A DNA stretch of 64,000 nucleotides from Sporosarcina sp. P33 (GCF_002077155.1 NZ_CP015027.1:742501-806500); one strand, 5' to 3'; positions 19,149 through 29,007 are shown, counted from the first letter of the stretch. Numbers and translations: made by a program. The notes: a model not told the origin generated them from the sequence alone.

Positions 19149-20625
19149 TCTTCTTTTATTTCCGATCATTATTCCTTTCTTTTTCGCGATGATTTTAATG
19201 TTCTTCAAAGAGCAGGTAGTCATCCAAAGAGTTTTGACACTAATCGGATTGGCTCTCAGTCTAGTTGCTTCTTGTTGGCTTGTCGCGACAGTAAAGACCG
19301 AAGGAATCCAAACCGTGACGCTCGGAAGCTGGCCCGCACCATTCGGTATATCCATGGTGTCGGATATGTTTTCCGCACTGCTCGTCACAACAACGATTTT
19401 GATCACGTTCTTTGTTGTTTTGTACAGCTTTTCATCAATCGGCATAGAAAGAGAGCGTTTTTTCTACTACCCTGCCATCCTGTTCATGATTACAGGTATT
19501 AACGGGGCTTTCACGACCGGGGATATTTTCAATATGTTCGTATTCTTCGAAGTGCTGCTGATCGCGTCGTACCTGCTTATCGTACTGGGCGGCGAAAAAA
19601 GACAGCTGCGCGAATCCATCAAGTACATATTGGTGAATGTAATTTCATCTGCGATTTTCGTCATCGCGGTAGCTTATTTGTATTCCGTGGTCGGAACATT
19701 AAACATGGCGGACATTTCGGTGAAGATTGCTGAAATCAATCAGCCGGGAATCATTTCCGTCATCGCCATTTTGTTTTTGATCGTATTTGGTATTAAAGGG
19801 GCAATCTTTCCTTTGTATTTCTGGCTCCCCGGATCGTACGCTGCACCGCCGATTCCTGTCTTGGCATTATTTGGTGCCCTGCTGACAAAAGTCGGTGTCT
19901 ATGCGATCACGCGGACCTATACTTTATTTTTCGTTCATGACATTGGGTTCACCCATCAATTCCTGCTCGTTCTGTCGATATTGACAATCATTGCAGGCTG
20001 TATCGGTGCCCTTGCATACTTCGATTTGAAACAAATTATTATTTACAACATCATCATCGCAGTAGGCGTCATTCTGTTTGGCGTGGCTCAAATGAACACG
20101 GCAGGACTGGAAGGTGCCGTCTACTATTTGATTCACGATATGTTAATTAAAGGTGCGCTGTTCGTGTTGATCGGGATTATTATTTATGTGACCGGCACAT
20201 CGAACTTGCGTGAAATGGGCGGTCTCATCAAGACGCACGGCACGCTGGGCTGGACGTATTTAATTGCGGCTTTCGGTCTTGCCGGCATTCCTCCGTTAAG
20301 CGGATTTATCGGAAAGGTGCTCATCGCAAAAGGCGCATTTGAAGCAGATCATGCGTTCAGCAGTGTGATCGTCTTGGCTTCGAGCCTGATTGTGCTGCTG
20401 TCTGTTATACGGATTTTCATTTATGCCTTTTGGGGCCCGCAGCAGCATGTATTGCCAGCCCGGGATCAGCGCGTATACCGTCAGATGATGCTGCCGGCAG
20501 TCATGCTTGTACTCATCACAGCGGCGTACGGTGTCGGTGCGGAATGGCTCATGCCATATATGAAGGATGCTGCTGATGTGCTGGCGGATCCGTCAATCTA
20601 TATAAATGCGGTGTTAAAGGAGTAG
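19135..20625 (+). CDS. mrpD: Mrp Na+/H+ antiporter subunit D
   Basis: About 496 residues with 14 predicted helices, homologous to NuoM/NuoN. The conserved helix-5 glutamate (F-V-F-F-E-V-L-L-I-A-S-Y) and the later K-G-A-I-F-P-L-Y-F-W-L-P block are present. Three ATGs are possible (19132, 19135, 19141) behind GAGAGGG; I used the second. It is fourth in the operon. Confidence 0.92.
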   Translation: MNMINLLLFPIIIPFFFAMILMFFKEQVVIQRVLTLIGLALSLVASCWLVATVKTEGIQTVTLGSWPAPFGISMVSDMFSALLVTTTILITFFVVLYSFSSIGIERERFFYYPAILFMITGINGAFTTGDIFNMFVFFEVLLIASYLLIVLGGEKRQLRESIKYILVNVISSAIFVIAVAYLYSVVGTLNMADISVKIAEINQPGIISVIAILFLIVFGIKGAIFPLYFWLPGSYAAPPIPVLALFGALLTKVGVYAITRTYTLFFVHDIGFTHQFLLVLSILTIIAGCIGALAYFDLKQIIIYNIIIAVGVILFGVAQMNTAGLEGAVYYLIHDMLIKGALFVLIGIIIYVTGTSNLREMGGLIKTHGTLGWTYLIAAFGLAGIPPLSGFIGKVLIAKGAFEADHAFSSVIVLASSLIVLLSVIRIFIYAFWGPQQHVLPARDQRVYRQMMLPAVMLVLITAAYGVGAEWLMPYMKDAADVLADPSIYINAVLKE

Positions 20626-20631
20626 AGGTCA

Positions 20632-21114
20632 ATGGCTTTTCAGATACTTTTAAATTTCTTCATTGCAGTCGTTTGGATGTTCATGACAAGTTCATTGACA
20701 CCTTCTACGTTCATTATTGGGTATATTATCGGGTTGTTGATGATTATCATGACGCGCCGCTATTTCAGGAGCCGCCTTTACGTCTGGCGGATCTGGTCTG
20801 CATTGAAACTGACCGCAATCTTTTTGCGGGAGCTGATCATGTCGAATATTTCTGTGCTGATGCTGGTTATCAAACCAGACCTATCGACGATGCAGCCAAT
20901 GTTCTTCGCGTTGCCGACTGAACTTGAGCAAGATTGGGAGATTACGCTGTTATCAAGTTTAATTACATTAACACCCGGCACGGTCGTTGTTCATGTTTCC
21001 GATGATCAGCGCACACTGTACATCCATGCCATTGATGTAGATGACGTGGATGAAGCAATTGACTCAATTAAAAACACATTCGAGAAAGCCATTATGGAGG
21101 TGAGCCGGGGATGA
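20632..21114 (+). CDS. mrpE: Mrp Na+/H+ antiporter subunit E
   Basis: 160 residues: two or three N-terminal membrane helices and a soluble C-terminal part with the family pattern L-T-P-G-T-V-V-V-H-V and I-H-A-I-D-V. It follows mrpD by six bases and overlaps mrpF by four (ATGA). Confidence 0.92.
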   Translation: MAFQILLNFFIAVVWMFMTSSLTPSTFIIGYIIGLLMIIMTRRYFRSRLYVWRIWSALKLTAIFLRELIMSNISVLMLVIKPDLSTMQPMFFALPTELEQDWEITLLSSLITLTPGTVVVHVSDDQRTLYIHAIDVDDVDEAIDSIKNTFEKAIMEVSRG

Positions 21115-21392
21115 ACCTGTTTTATTCTGTCTGTCTCGTGCTGGTCATCTTGTCTATGCTCGGATTGCTGTATCGTGTATGGAAAGGGCCTTCTGTTCCG
21201 GATCGGCTCGTTGCACTGGATGCGGTTGGTGTCATGCTGATTTCCGCTATCGCACTGCTGTCCATCCTGTTAGATACACCCTTCTTCATCGATGCAATTC
21301 TGCTGATTGCGATTATGTCGTTCATCGGTACGGTGTCCTTCTCTAAATTCATTGAGAGAGGAGAGATTATCGAACGTGGATCTGATCGCTGA
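21111..21392 (+). CDS. mrpF: Mrp Na+/H+ antiporter subunit F
   Basis: 93 residues with three membrane helices and the family motif G-P-S-V-P-D-R-L-V-A-L-D, including the functionally important Asp pair. In B. subtilis the subunit is also linked to bile-salt efflux. Its end overlaps mrpG by 17 bases. Confidence 0.92.
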   Translation: MNLFYSVCLVLVILSMLGLLYRVWKGPSVPDRLVALDAVGVMLISAIALLSILLDTPFFIDAILLIAIMSFIGTVSFSKFIERGEIIERGSDR

Positions 21393-21756
21393 TAGTATTA
21401 TCATATTGCTAGTTACTGTGGGAATCATTTTTACGATTGTCACCGTCATAGGGATTTTACGGCTGCCGGATGTGTATACACGTGCGCACGCTGCATCGAA
21501 AAGCGCCACGCTCGGTGTCATGAGTTTATTGCTCGGGGTATTCTTCAACTTTTGGTGGAATGAAGGCCATTTCAGTATTCAGCTGCTGCTCGGTATCGTC
21601 TTCTTATTCATCACTTCTCCAATCGGCGGTCACTTGATGACACGCGCTGCTTATATGTCAGGAGTTCAACCGACAAAGTTAACAGTCGGGGATGATTTAA
21701 AGAAAGCGATAAAAAAGAAGCGCGAAGAAATAGAGAAAACCACGCAGGAGGATTGA
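21376..21756 (+). CDS. mrpG: Mrp Na+/H+ antiporter subunit G
   Basis: 126 residues with three membrane helices and the signature I-L-R-L-P-D-V-Y-T-R-A-H-A-A-S-K-S-A-T-L-G. I chose the GTG at 21376, inside the end of mrpF and behind GAGAGGAGAG. The open frame extends upstream to 21307, but that part is a shadow of mrpF. It is the last gene, followed at once by a terminator. Confidence 0.92.
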   Translation: MDLIADSIIILLVTVGIIFTIVTVIGILRLPDVYTRAHAASKSATLGVMSLLLGVFFNFWWNEGHFSIQLLLGIVFLFITSPIGGHLMTRAAYMSGVQPTKLTVGDDLKKAIKKKREEIEKTTQED

Positions 21757-21777
21757 TCCTCTCTGCGTGGTTTTTTT
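21740..21777 (+). terminator. Terminator of the mrp operon
   Basis: CCACGCAGGAGGA pairs with CCTCTCTGCGTGG, followed by TTTTTTT. The stem begins inside the mrpG coding end. Confidence 0.85.
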
Positions 21778-22018
21778 AATAGTATGGATAATAAGGATAG
21801 TAAGGCGGGTAATACGGATAGTTATAATAAGGCGGATAATATCCTCCAAAGCCGCCACCGTAACCGTAGCCGTAGCCCGGCGAAAACGCGTTACCGAGGA
21901 ATCCTCCGACTAATCCGCCAAGGAATGGCGCTCCGAATCCAAAACCTCCCCCGTAGCCACCGCCGTGACCGCCTCTGTGGCCGCCTCCGTAACCGCCTCT
22001 ATAACTGTTTCTTGTCAT
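21776..22018 (-). CDS. Glycine/tyrosine-rich small protein
   Basis: 80 residues of low complexity: a Gly/His-rich N-terminal third (G-G-G-H-R-G-G-H repeats), a short hydrophobic centre (F-G-F-G-A-P-F-L-G-G-L-V-G-G-F-L-G-N-A) and a C-terminal tail of Tyr/Pro (P-Y-Y-P-P-Y-Y). There is no signal peptide. A good AAGGGGGA ribosome site supports translation. The composition resembles small spore-coat or surface proteins of spore formers, but I do not recognise a named family. The last codons reach into the mrp terminator. Confidence 0.65.
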   Translation of the reverse strand: MTRNSYRGGYGGGHRGGHGGGYGGGFGFGAPFLGGLVGGFLGNAFSPGYGYGYGGGFGGYYPPYYNYPYYPPYYPYYPYY

Positions 22019-22088
22019 TCAAGCTCCCCCTTTCCCTTTATCCTATGCCCGCTGATAAAAGTGGATTGGGGAAAGAGCCCAACTGTGA

Positions 22089-23603
22089 TTATTCCTGTTC
22101 TTCTGTTTCAGCAGCCAGACGCTCTACAAACGTCGCCAATGTACGCACCATCACGCCTGTCGCGCCCTTAGGACCAAGCACATGCGAACTCGCCGCATCA
22201 GAAGTGCCCGCAATGTCTAAATGAATCCAAGGTGTATCGCCGACAAATTCTCCAACGAAGCCGCCGCCGAAAATCATATGGCCATCGCGCCCAGGTGAGT
22301 TGTTCAAGTCCGCCACATCACTTTTACGAATCCGCTTACGGTCATTTTCCGTTAACGGCAGCCGCCAGATGAACTCCCCTGTTTCCTCCGCTGCCTCTTG
22401 GAATTGCTTATAGAACTCATCATTATTTGTCAGTGTGCCAGTTTTGTCATTGCCAAGCGCCACAATGACACCGCCTGTCAATGTCGCTACATCGATCAAA
22501 TACTCTGCACCTGCCTGCTTCGCATATGTCACCGCATCAGCCAGCACTAAACGGCCTTCCGCATCTGTATTCAGCACTTCAATCGTCTTGCCGCTGAGCG
22601 AGGTGATGACATCATCCGGCTTGAATGCATTTCCAGAAATCATGTTATCAGTAGAGGCGATGACCGCAATGACATTCTTTTTCGGTCTGGACTCTCCTAT
22701 GATGCACATAGCGCCCAGAACGGCTGCAGCGCCACCCATATCACCTTTCATGCCGACCATGCCTTCACGGGGCTTCAGTGAGTAGCCGCCCGTATCGTAC
22801 GTAATTCCCTTGCCGACTAACCCAATGACATCTTCCCACTGTTCCGTAGCCTGATATTTCAGCACGATCAGCCGAGGCTCTTCCACAGAACCTTGGTTTA
22901 CTGCAAGAATTGCGCCCATGCCTAGCTCTTCCATCTCCGCTTTGCCAAGAATATCGATTTCCAGATCATAGCTGTCTGCCAATTCACGTGCATAATCTGC
23001 CATTTTAGCCGGTGTCAATAAATTCGGCGGCACATTGACAAGTGTCCGCGCTTCATTGACTGCATGCGCATAAATCATACCGACTTCGCCTGCCGCTTTG
23101 ACACTTTCCTCATCTGACGCCGTAATGAAAGTAACTGAAGTGAGCGGCACATCTGCTTCGTTGGAGGATGTCTGGAACCCTTCATAGACGTAAGAACCCA
23201 TGCCAATGCCTTCCGACGCCAAGTATGCGACGTCATCGCAACTGATTTCGTCATTGCAGAACGGTGCTGTCCAGACGCTCACAGTGCGCACACGGTCTTT
23301 GTGCAGCTGTTTGCCTACTGCTGCAAACAGTTCGCGCAGCGGCTGCTCAGCAAGCTCCTTTTGCTTTCCTGCACCTACAAAGTAGACTCTCTTGTAGGAT
23401 TGTTTCGATAATGCCGGCATTTTTGTAATCGCTTTAAATTTCTGCTGAACGTCATGCGATTTAATCCAGTCCGGAAGAGATGGATGGAATGCTTCGGCAA
23501 ACTGATCAAAGCCCTCTACATTTTCCGGGTGATCGGGCACTCCGATAATAAGTGCCTCTACTTCTTTTTGATCAATTGCGGATGCAGTTTCTACGTTTAT
23601 CAT
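22089..23603 (-). CDS. pepA: Leucyl aminopeptidase (M17)
   Basis: A 504-residue cytosolic dizinc aminopeptidase that releases N-terminal residues from peptides. The M17 signature N-T-D-A-E-G-R-L-V-L-A-D-A is present, with the metal ligands in K-G-I-T-Y-D-T-G-G and K-G-D-M-G-G-A-A. It corresponds to YuiE of B. subtilis and, as there, sits beside yuiD. The start follows GGGAGGATC. Confidence 0.92.
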   Translation of the reverse strand: MINVETASAIDQKEVEALIIGVPDHPENVEGFDQFAEAFHPSLPDWIKSHDVQQKFKAITKMPALSKQSYKRVYFVGAGKQKELAEQPLRELFAAVGKQLHKDRVRTVSVWTAPFCNDEISCDDVAYLASEGIGMGSYVYEGFQTSSNEADVPLTSVTFITASDEESVKAAGEVGMIYAHAVNEARTLVNVPPNLLTPAKMADYARELADSYDLEIDILGKAEMEELGMGAILAVNQGSVEEPRLIVLKYQATEQWEDVIGLVGKGITYDTGGYSLKPREGMVGMKGDMGGAAAVLGAMCIIGESRPKKNVIAVIASTDNMISGNAFKPDDVITSLSGKTIEVLNTDAEGRLVLADAVTYAKQAGAEYLIDVATLTGGVIVALGNDKTGTLTNNDEFYKQFQEAAEETGEFIWRLPLTENDRKRIRKSDVADLNNSPGRDGHMIFGGGFVGEFVGDTPWIHLDIAGTSDAASSHVLGPKGATGVMVRTLATFVERLAAETEEQE

Positions 23604-23717
23604 CTGTTGATCCTCCCTTTTCTTTACGGTTTCCCCCTACTAGTATAGACTAGTCAGATTAGCACTTCCAACCACAAGGATTGTTCGGTTTTCTCAACGA
23701 TTCGCTGATCATTATGG

Positions 23718-23723
23718 TATACT
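23718..23723 (+). promoter_or_regulatory. Extended -10 promoter for yuiD
   Basis: TGGTATACT is an extended -10 (TG-N-TATACT) 37 bases before the yuiD start. No good -35 is visible, as is common for this class. Confidence 0.5.
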
Positions 23724-23759
23724 GATTGCTAAACTAAGACAGAAACGGAGTGGAATCAC

Positions 23760-24236
23760 TTGGCTATTTTTGAAAACATACCGCTCCTCGCAGCGCTGTT
23801 CGCCATTCTATTTGCCCAATTCGTAAAAATACCGATTCATTTTTTATTGACACGTAAACTGGATTTCGGTCTAATGACTTCTACTGGCGGCATGCCCAGC
23901 TCCCACTCAGCAGCCGTCACCGCACTGACGACTGCAATTGCGTTTGAAGCCGGTCTGGATTCCCCTTTGTTTGCGGTTTCTGCCATCTTCGCAGTCATCG
24001 TCATGTTCGACGCGACCGGCATCCGCTACCAGGCGGGACAGCAGGCCGTCATCATCAACCAGATGCGGTCTGATTTTCAAGTGTTCGTCGACGATATCAA
24101 AGGCTGGCCGAAGAAGGACAACGAAACCAAAATTCAGGAACTCAAAACCTTGCTCGGCCACAAACCAAACGAAGTATTCTTCGGCGCCCTGACAGGAATT
24201 CTTATCTCGATCTTTACGTATACCGTGATTTTGTGA
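23760..24236 (+). CDS. yuiD: Divergent PAP2 family protein YuiD (DUF212)
   Basis: 158 residues with about four membrane helices. The family blocks G-G-M-P-S-S-H-S-A and D-A-T-G-I-R-Y-Q-A-G-x-Q-A, with G-H-K-P-N-E-V-F-F-G near the end, are intact. DUF212 is distantly related to acid phosphatase/vanadium peroxidases, but no activity is established. The start is TTG behind CGGAGTGG. Confidence 0.88.
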   Translation: MAIFENIPLLAALFAILFAQFVKIPIHFLLTRKLDFGLMTSTGGMPSSHSAAVTALTTAIAFEAGLDSPLFAVSAIFAVIVMFDATGIRYQAGQQAVIINQMRSDFQVFVDDIKGWPKKDNETKIQELKTLLGHKPNEVFFGALTGILISIFTYTVIL

Positions 24237-24315
24237 GTGGAAAGCACGTCGGTTTCTGGTTTCAGAAAAGTAACTGGCTGCTGCTGCGTAAGCGTTGTTC
24301 TGCTTTTATTTCGGG

Positions 24316-25710
24316 TCATGATAACACAGGCCGACGTCATTGTAATGATAGAAGCTAAACGGCATTGAACCCGCTGCGGCGCTGGCGGATGGCTTCCGTT
24401 TAGTGAGCGAATGTCGTTTAGGCTACTGATTTTTGAAATGTGACGGGCAAGTGCTGTGCGGATGTTTTTCTGCTTTTTGCATCGAAAACGTAATACACCA
24501 GTTGCCGTCATTGTTGTAAGAGAAGCAAGACGGCATCGAACTCACTACGGCGCTGGCGGATGGCTACGCAATGAGCCAGACAGAAAGACCGCCTGGCTGT
24601 CTCATCACTTCGCCGACCGCTTGTAAGGCGCCTCCGTTTAGTTAGGGGGAAGCAGAACATGACACGTCATTTTCTAAAGCATACGCCAGTCGGCAACAAG
24701 TCACTGCACTTCTTCTCTTTTAAAAGAGTACATGCACAGCCTCCACTCAGCAGCGCAGGCACAACTGCGGGGTCGGCCGAAGTCATGAGACAACTGGCGC
24801 GCCCTTTGCCAGCTGGCTCATGACGTAAGGCAATCCTCCACGTGCCTGCGCGGGTCCAAAGAGTAGACACTCGCTAACTCCAATCCCCGACAAAAAGTCG
24901 AGCTACGATCCCAAAACAGAGACAGAACGGCATTGAACCCACTGCGGCGCTGGCGGATGGCTACGCAATGAGCCAGACAGGAAGACCGCCTGGCTGTCTC
25001 ATCACTTCGCCAACCGCTTGTAAGGCGCCTCCGTTTAGTTAGGGGAAGCAGAACATGACACGTCATTTGCCAAAGCATACGCTAGTCGTCTACCAGTCAC
25101 TGCACCTCTTCCCTTTTAAAAATGTAACCTGACTTGCTCCCACTCAGCAGCGCAGGCACAACTGCGGGGTCGGCCGAAGTCATGAGACAACTGGCGCGTA
25201 CTTCGCCAGCTGGCTCATGACGAAAGGCAATCCCCCACGTGCCTGTGCGGGTCCAAACAGCGGACACTCGCTAACTTCAATCCCCGACAACGAGTCGAGC
25301 TACGATCCCAAAACAGAGACAGAACGGCATTGAACCCACTGCGGCGCTGGCGGATGGCTACGCAATGAGCCAGACAGGAAGTACACCTGGCTGTCTCATC
25401 ACTTCGCCGACCGCTTGGGAGGCGCCTCCGTTCAGTAAGGGGTAAGCAGAAGATGACACGTCTTTTGCCAATGCATACACCAGTCACCAAGCAGTCACGG
25501 AACTTCTTCTCTTTTAAACTACAACCTAGATTGCTTCCACTCAGCAGCGCAGGCACAACTGCGGGGTCAGCCGAAGTCATGAGACAACTGGCGGCGCACT
25601 ATCGCCAGCTGGCTCATGACGTAAGGCAATCCCCCACGTGCCTGCGCGGGTCCTAAACGCTGACACTCACTAATTACAAACCCCAACACCCAGTCGAGCT
25701 ACGACCCAGC
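24316..25710. repeat. Tandem array of ~396-bp noncoding units, each with two paired-arm elements
   Basis: Three near-full copies of one unit follow each other with period 397 and 396 bp (first landmark ACGGCAT at about 24530, 24927 and 25323), after a diverged half copy at 24316-24400. Element A of each unit pairs ATGAGCCAGACAGG with CCTGGCTGTCTCAT (imperfect). Element B (24750-24852, 25146-25247, 25544-25647) has outer arms GCGCAGGCAC/GTGCCTGCGC and inner arms GTCATGAGACAACTGGCG/CGCCAGCTGGCTCATGAC; copy 2 reads GTGCCTGTGC in its outer 3' arm. Open frames across the array are short, lack ribosome sites and shift between copies, so I treat it as noncoding. A terminator closes the array. Confidence 0.85.
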
Positions 25711-25712
25711 AC

Positions 25713-25774
25713 AAAAAAACGGAGCTGTAACAAGACGTCGTAAGCTACGACTTCCTGTACAGCCCCGTTTTTTT
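25713..25774. terminator. Bidirectional terminator between repeat array and yuiB
   Basis: AAAAAAACGG-GCTGTA-GTCGTA pairs with TACGAC-TACAGC-CCGTTTTTTT. It is symmetric, so it can end yuiB transcripts on one strand and array transcripts on the other. Confidence 0.85.
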
Positions 25775-25798
25775 CATGTCCAAACATAACAAAACGCA

Positions 25799-26125
25799 TC
25801 AAAACATCTGATACCCCATCCTGCGCAGCGCCTTCATGACAAAGCCTGCGATAATTGCGCCGACAAGGCCACTCGCCAAGATTACGATATCCACTGCATG
25901 AAGCGACATAATGTTCGCCCCGAGCTCACTGAAAGCAAATCCAGGCTTTGTAATGTACTGATACATCGGAACATCATCAATAATGAAAACTACGATTATC
26001 GGATACACAATTGCCATAAGCCACGTCATGCGCAGCAGCATATTCACTAAAAAGCCGATACCGAAAAACATAACGATAAATATTAAGATCGATAGCAAAA
26101 CTTGTGCTACAGATATAGTTTGCAT
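25799..26125 (-). CDS. yuiB: YuiB family membrane protein
   Basis: 108 residues with three strong membrane helices. It matches YuiB, found next to yumB in Bacillus; the function is unknown. I chose the ATG at 26125, nine bases after GGAGG, over the longer frame to 26149, whose extra residues overlap the ribosome site. Confidence 0.78.
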   Translation of the reverse strand: MQTISVAQVLLSILIFIVMFFGIGFLVNMLLRMTWLMAIVYPIIVVFIIDDVPMYQYITKPGFAFSELGANIMSLHAVDIVILASGLVGAIIAGFVMKALRRMGYQMF

Positions 26126-26308
26126 GCCTGCTAACCTCCAGTTCATCACTTCAACATTTTACAGGATGACCCGACAGCTTTCAATAGAACAAGACAGAGA
26201 ACCGCAGACGTTCTGTGCAGTTGTCATGAATTCTTAAAATCTGACAGCCGAATTTACCCGCCAGGCAGGCTCCCAAAGTTGACTTACTTCTATTATTGTA
26301 GAAGGCAT

Positions 26309-26338
26309 AAAAAAACACCCGCCGAAGCGAGCGTTTTT
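26309..26338 (-). terminator. Intrinsic terminator of yumB
   Basis: On the minus strand CGCTCGC and GGCGGGTG pair around a TTC loop, followed by TTTTTTT. Confidence 0.7.
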
Positions 26339-26346
26339 CAAAGACA

Positions 26347-27561
26347 TTATAAAATGTTGAATTTACCTTTTTTGATCGTTAAGCCTAGGCCGCCAATCAT
26401 AAATAATGCGCGGTTATCAATCATTTTTTTCATAAATGACGCTTTTGCGCCTGTCACTTTTTTATCGAATACGACACCGATAGCGTCAGAATCGCCAAGT
26501 GAGCAAACACTTCCTTTTAGATCCGGTACAAATTCCGCTGTCGGCTTGCCCTTCATCAGTGCGATGATGTTATTTGCGATCATATCCCCTTGCTGCATAG
26601 CAATCTGTGCAGTTGGAGGATATGGCCGGTTGATTGCTTCGTTGATCATCAATGCACAGTCTCCGACTACGAATACATCATCGAATCCTGGCGCACGCAT
26701 ATCCTTTTCAACTTTTACTCGTGCACGCATGTTTTCAATGCCTGATTCTTCGATTAAACGGTTTCCGCGGACACCCGCTGCCCATACAACTGTACCAGCT
26801 TTAATGAATTCAAATTCATCTTCACCTTTTTTGATCTTGACGCCCTCAGGAGTTGCTTCTACAACCGGCGTGCCGATAGAGAATTCTACACCTTTCGCGC
26901 CCAATTGGCGGACTGCATAATCCACTAGTTCAGGATCAAAGCCCGGCAAAACCATCGGTGCGGCTTCTACACATAATATGCGCACTTTTTTAGCAGGTAC
27001 GTCATATTCTTTACATAGCTCTGGCACACGGTCTCCAAGCTCACCTAAATACTCGATTCCTGTGAAGCCTGCTCCGCCGACGATAATTGTCAACCGGCTG
27101 TCGTCTTTGACTTCTTCAGTAGACCAAGTAGCAAATTGATATTCCATATGATCACGGATTTGACGTGCAGCATTGACGTTTGCAATGGAAAGTGCATACT
27201 TGTCCAACCCTGGAATGCCGAATGTTTCACCTTCAAAACCAAGTCCGATTACTAGATAATCGTATGTATGCGATCCAAGATTTGTCTTTACGCTCTTTGT
27301 CGCCACATCGATTCCAGTAACTTCTGCCTGGATGAACTTTACTTTATTACTATTGATGACACTTGAGATATCATAGCGCACCTGCTCTGGCGTCAATGTG
27401 CCTGCAGCCGCTTCGTGCAGCCATGTAGATTCATAATGATACTCATTTTTATTGATGAGAACGATGTCCGCCTCATCTGCACCTAATGACTTTTGTAAAT
27501 TGACAACGGTCATCAAGCCACCGTAACCTGCTCCCAATACTAAGATTGTCGGTCTTTTCAC
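26347..27561 (-). CDS. yumB: Type II NADH dehydrogenase-like FAD oxidoreductase (YumB)
   Basis: 404 residues with an N-terminal FAD-binding V-L-G-A-G-Y-G-G-L, a second dinucleotide fold near [10 protein letters not shown], and the C-terminal F-V-V-G-D-C-A motif of NDH-2 flavoproteins. It probably passes electrons from NAD(P)H to quinone at the membrane face without pumping protons. I used the GTG at 27561; the earlier GTG is part of the AAAGGTGG ribosome site. A good promoter lies upstream. Confidence 0.85.
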   Translation of the reverse strand: MKRPTILVLGAGYGGLMTVVNLQKSLGADEADIVLINKNEYHYESTWLHEAAAGTLTPEQVRYDISSVINSNKVKFIQAEVTGIDVATKSVKTNLGSHTYDYLVIGLGFEGETFGIPGLDKYALSIANVNAARQIRDHMEYQFATWSTEEVKDDSRLTIIVGGAGFTGIEYLGELGDRVPELCKEYDVPAKKVRILCVEAAPMVLPGFDPELVDYAVRQLGAKGVEFSIGTPVVEATPEGVKIKKGEDEFEFIKAGTVVWAAGVRGNRLIEESGIENMRARVKVEKDMRAPGFDDVFVVGDCALMINEAINRPYPPTAQIAMQQGDMIANNIIALMKGKPTAEFVPDLKGSVCSLGDSDAIGVVFDKKVTGAKASFMKKMIDNRALFMIGGLGLTIKKGKFNIL

Positions 27562-27681
27562 GTAAATCGAAACCACCTTTGAGTTTATTAAATGCCGAGT
27601 ACGTGTAAAAACAATCTTTCATTGGTTTTACGCAGTGCCGGACATTTAGTTTAATATTAATATAAACTAGCTTTCATTCTT

Positions 27682-27710
27682 ATAGTAGACCTTTTGGGCA
27701 TATTTTTCAA
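27682..27710 (-). promoter_or_regulatory. Sigma-A promoter of yumB
   Basis: On the minus strand TTGAAA (27710-27705) and TACTAT (27687-27682) are 17 bp apart, giving a 5' leader of about 115 bases. Confidence 0.5.
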
Positions 27711-27812
27711 CCGAATTATTATTGTGCAAATAATCAATTATGAACCGTAATATGCCTCCGGTGTAAAAAGACAAAACTGATCCCGCTTCATTCTCAAAGT
27801 GTGGCAGTCTGT

Positions 27813-28175
27813 TTATTCACAATCTGCTGGTGCCCCTGCTTTTTTAGCAGTTCTGAATGAAGTCCCGCATCCGCAGTTCGCAATGGCATTCGGATTGTCA
27901 ATGGTGAAGCCTCCGCCCATCAAAGACTCCTTGTAATCCACTTTTGTGCCTTCCAAAATGGCTGCATCTTCATCTTTGACCAGTACAGGAATACCATGCG
28001 CAGTATAAGAAATATCATCATCTTCTTTTTCCTGTGCAAAGCCTAGACCATATGTTAATCCGCTGCATCCTCCGCCATTGACGGATACGCGCAGAAATGA
28101 ACCTTCTTCTTCATTATGAGTCATCATTTTTTTTACGTGAAATGCCGCTGCTTCTGTAATTTCTACTGGATTCAT
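27813..28175 (-). CDS. yutM: A-type Fe-S carrier (IscA/ErpA/SufA family)
   Basis: 120 residues of the HesB/IscA family with the three cluster-ligand cysteines: G-G-G-C-S-G and the C-terminal C-G-C-G. It carries Fe-S clusters from a scaffold such as SufU/SufBCD to client enzymes, probably including LipA nearby. It corresponds to YutM of B. subtilis. It is divergent from the DUF2225 gene. Confidence 0.88.
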   Translation of the reverse strand: MNPVEITEAAAFHVKKMMTHNEEEGSFLRVSVNGGGCSGLTYGLGFAQEKEDDDISYTAHGIPVLVKDEDAAILEGTKVDYKESLMGGGFTIDNPNAIANCGCGTSFRTAKKAGAPADCE

Positions 28176-28300
28176 CTATATTCACACTCACTTTCCACGA
28201 TTTGTTCTATCATATCAATCTTTTTCACCGTATTGCAAACAAATAGTCCCCCTAATAGGTCTTTTTTGCTGTATAATAAGACTCAGGACAGAAAGGAATG

Positions 28301-29005
28301 ATGACTGTGGAAATCAGCCCATTTTACGATAAGAAAATGCATTGTTTACTTTGTAAAGAGCATTTTTCTACTACCAAAATCCGTTCACGTCAAGTAAGAG
28401 TTATTGATCACGACAGCGATTTTAGACCCATTTATATAAACAAGGAAATTAACCCTATTTTTTATAATGTTGCCGTATGTCCGAATTGCGGTTTTGCCTT
28501 CACTGATGATTTTGCACCTTATTTCGCACCAGGCACGAAAGAAATGATCGCCCAAAATATTACTGCCAAGTGGCGCAGCCGTTCATTCGGAGGGATCCGC
28601 ACGAAAGAACAGGCAATTGAAGCCTATAAGCTCGCGTATTTAAGCGCCAATTTCAAGAAAGAAAAACACTTGACGATGGCAGGTATGATGCTCCGTATCG
28701 CATGGATTTACCGGGAAGATGAAAACCGTGCAAAAGAGATGCGGTATCTGGAAATTTCACGAAATTTGTACATTCAAGCTTTTTCTGAAGGTGATTATGT
28801 CGGCACTCAGATGTCCGAAACCCGCGTTCAATATATAATTGCCGAGTTGTCGTGGCGCATCAATGACCGTGCGGAAGCAATCCGGAACTTTTCCAGAGTC
28901 ATCGAAACACAAAATAGATCCACTGAGCCCACAGTTATTCAAATGGCCAAAGATCGCTGGCAAGAAATCCGGGATGAAGAAACCGCCATAAAGGCAGTTA
29001 AATAA
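28301..29005 (+). CDS. DUF2225 protein with two CxxC zinc-type motifs
   Basis: About 234 residues. An N-terminal pair of C-L-L-C and C-P-N-C suggests a zinc ribbon, and the rest is helical and TPR-like. The family is common in Bacillales and unstudied. Start codons at 28298, 28301 and GTG 28307 are all possible behind AGAAAGG. It ends at a bidirectional terminator shared with yutI. Confidence 0.8.
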   Translation: MTVEISPFYDKKMHCLLCKEHFSTTKIRSRQVRVIDHDSDFRPIYINKEINPIFYNVAVCPNCGFAFTDDFAPYFAPGTKEMIAQNITAKWRSRSFGGIRTKEQAIEAYKLAYLSANFKKEKHLTMAGMMLRIAWIYREDENRAKEMRYLEISRNLYIQAFSEGDYVGTQMSETRVQYIIAELSWRINDRAEAIRNFSRVIETQNRSTEPTVIQMAKDRWQEIRDEETAIKAVK

Positions 29006-29007
29006 TC

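Noticed and set aside
24667-25656. Open frames of 67-121 residues within the 396-bp array
   Set aside because: They follow the repeat units, have no ribosome sites, differ in frame and length between copies and resemble no protein family.
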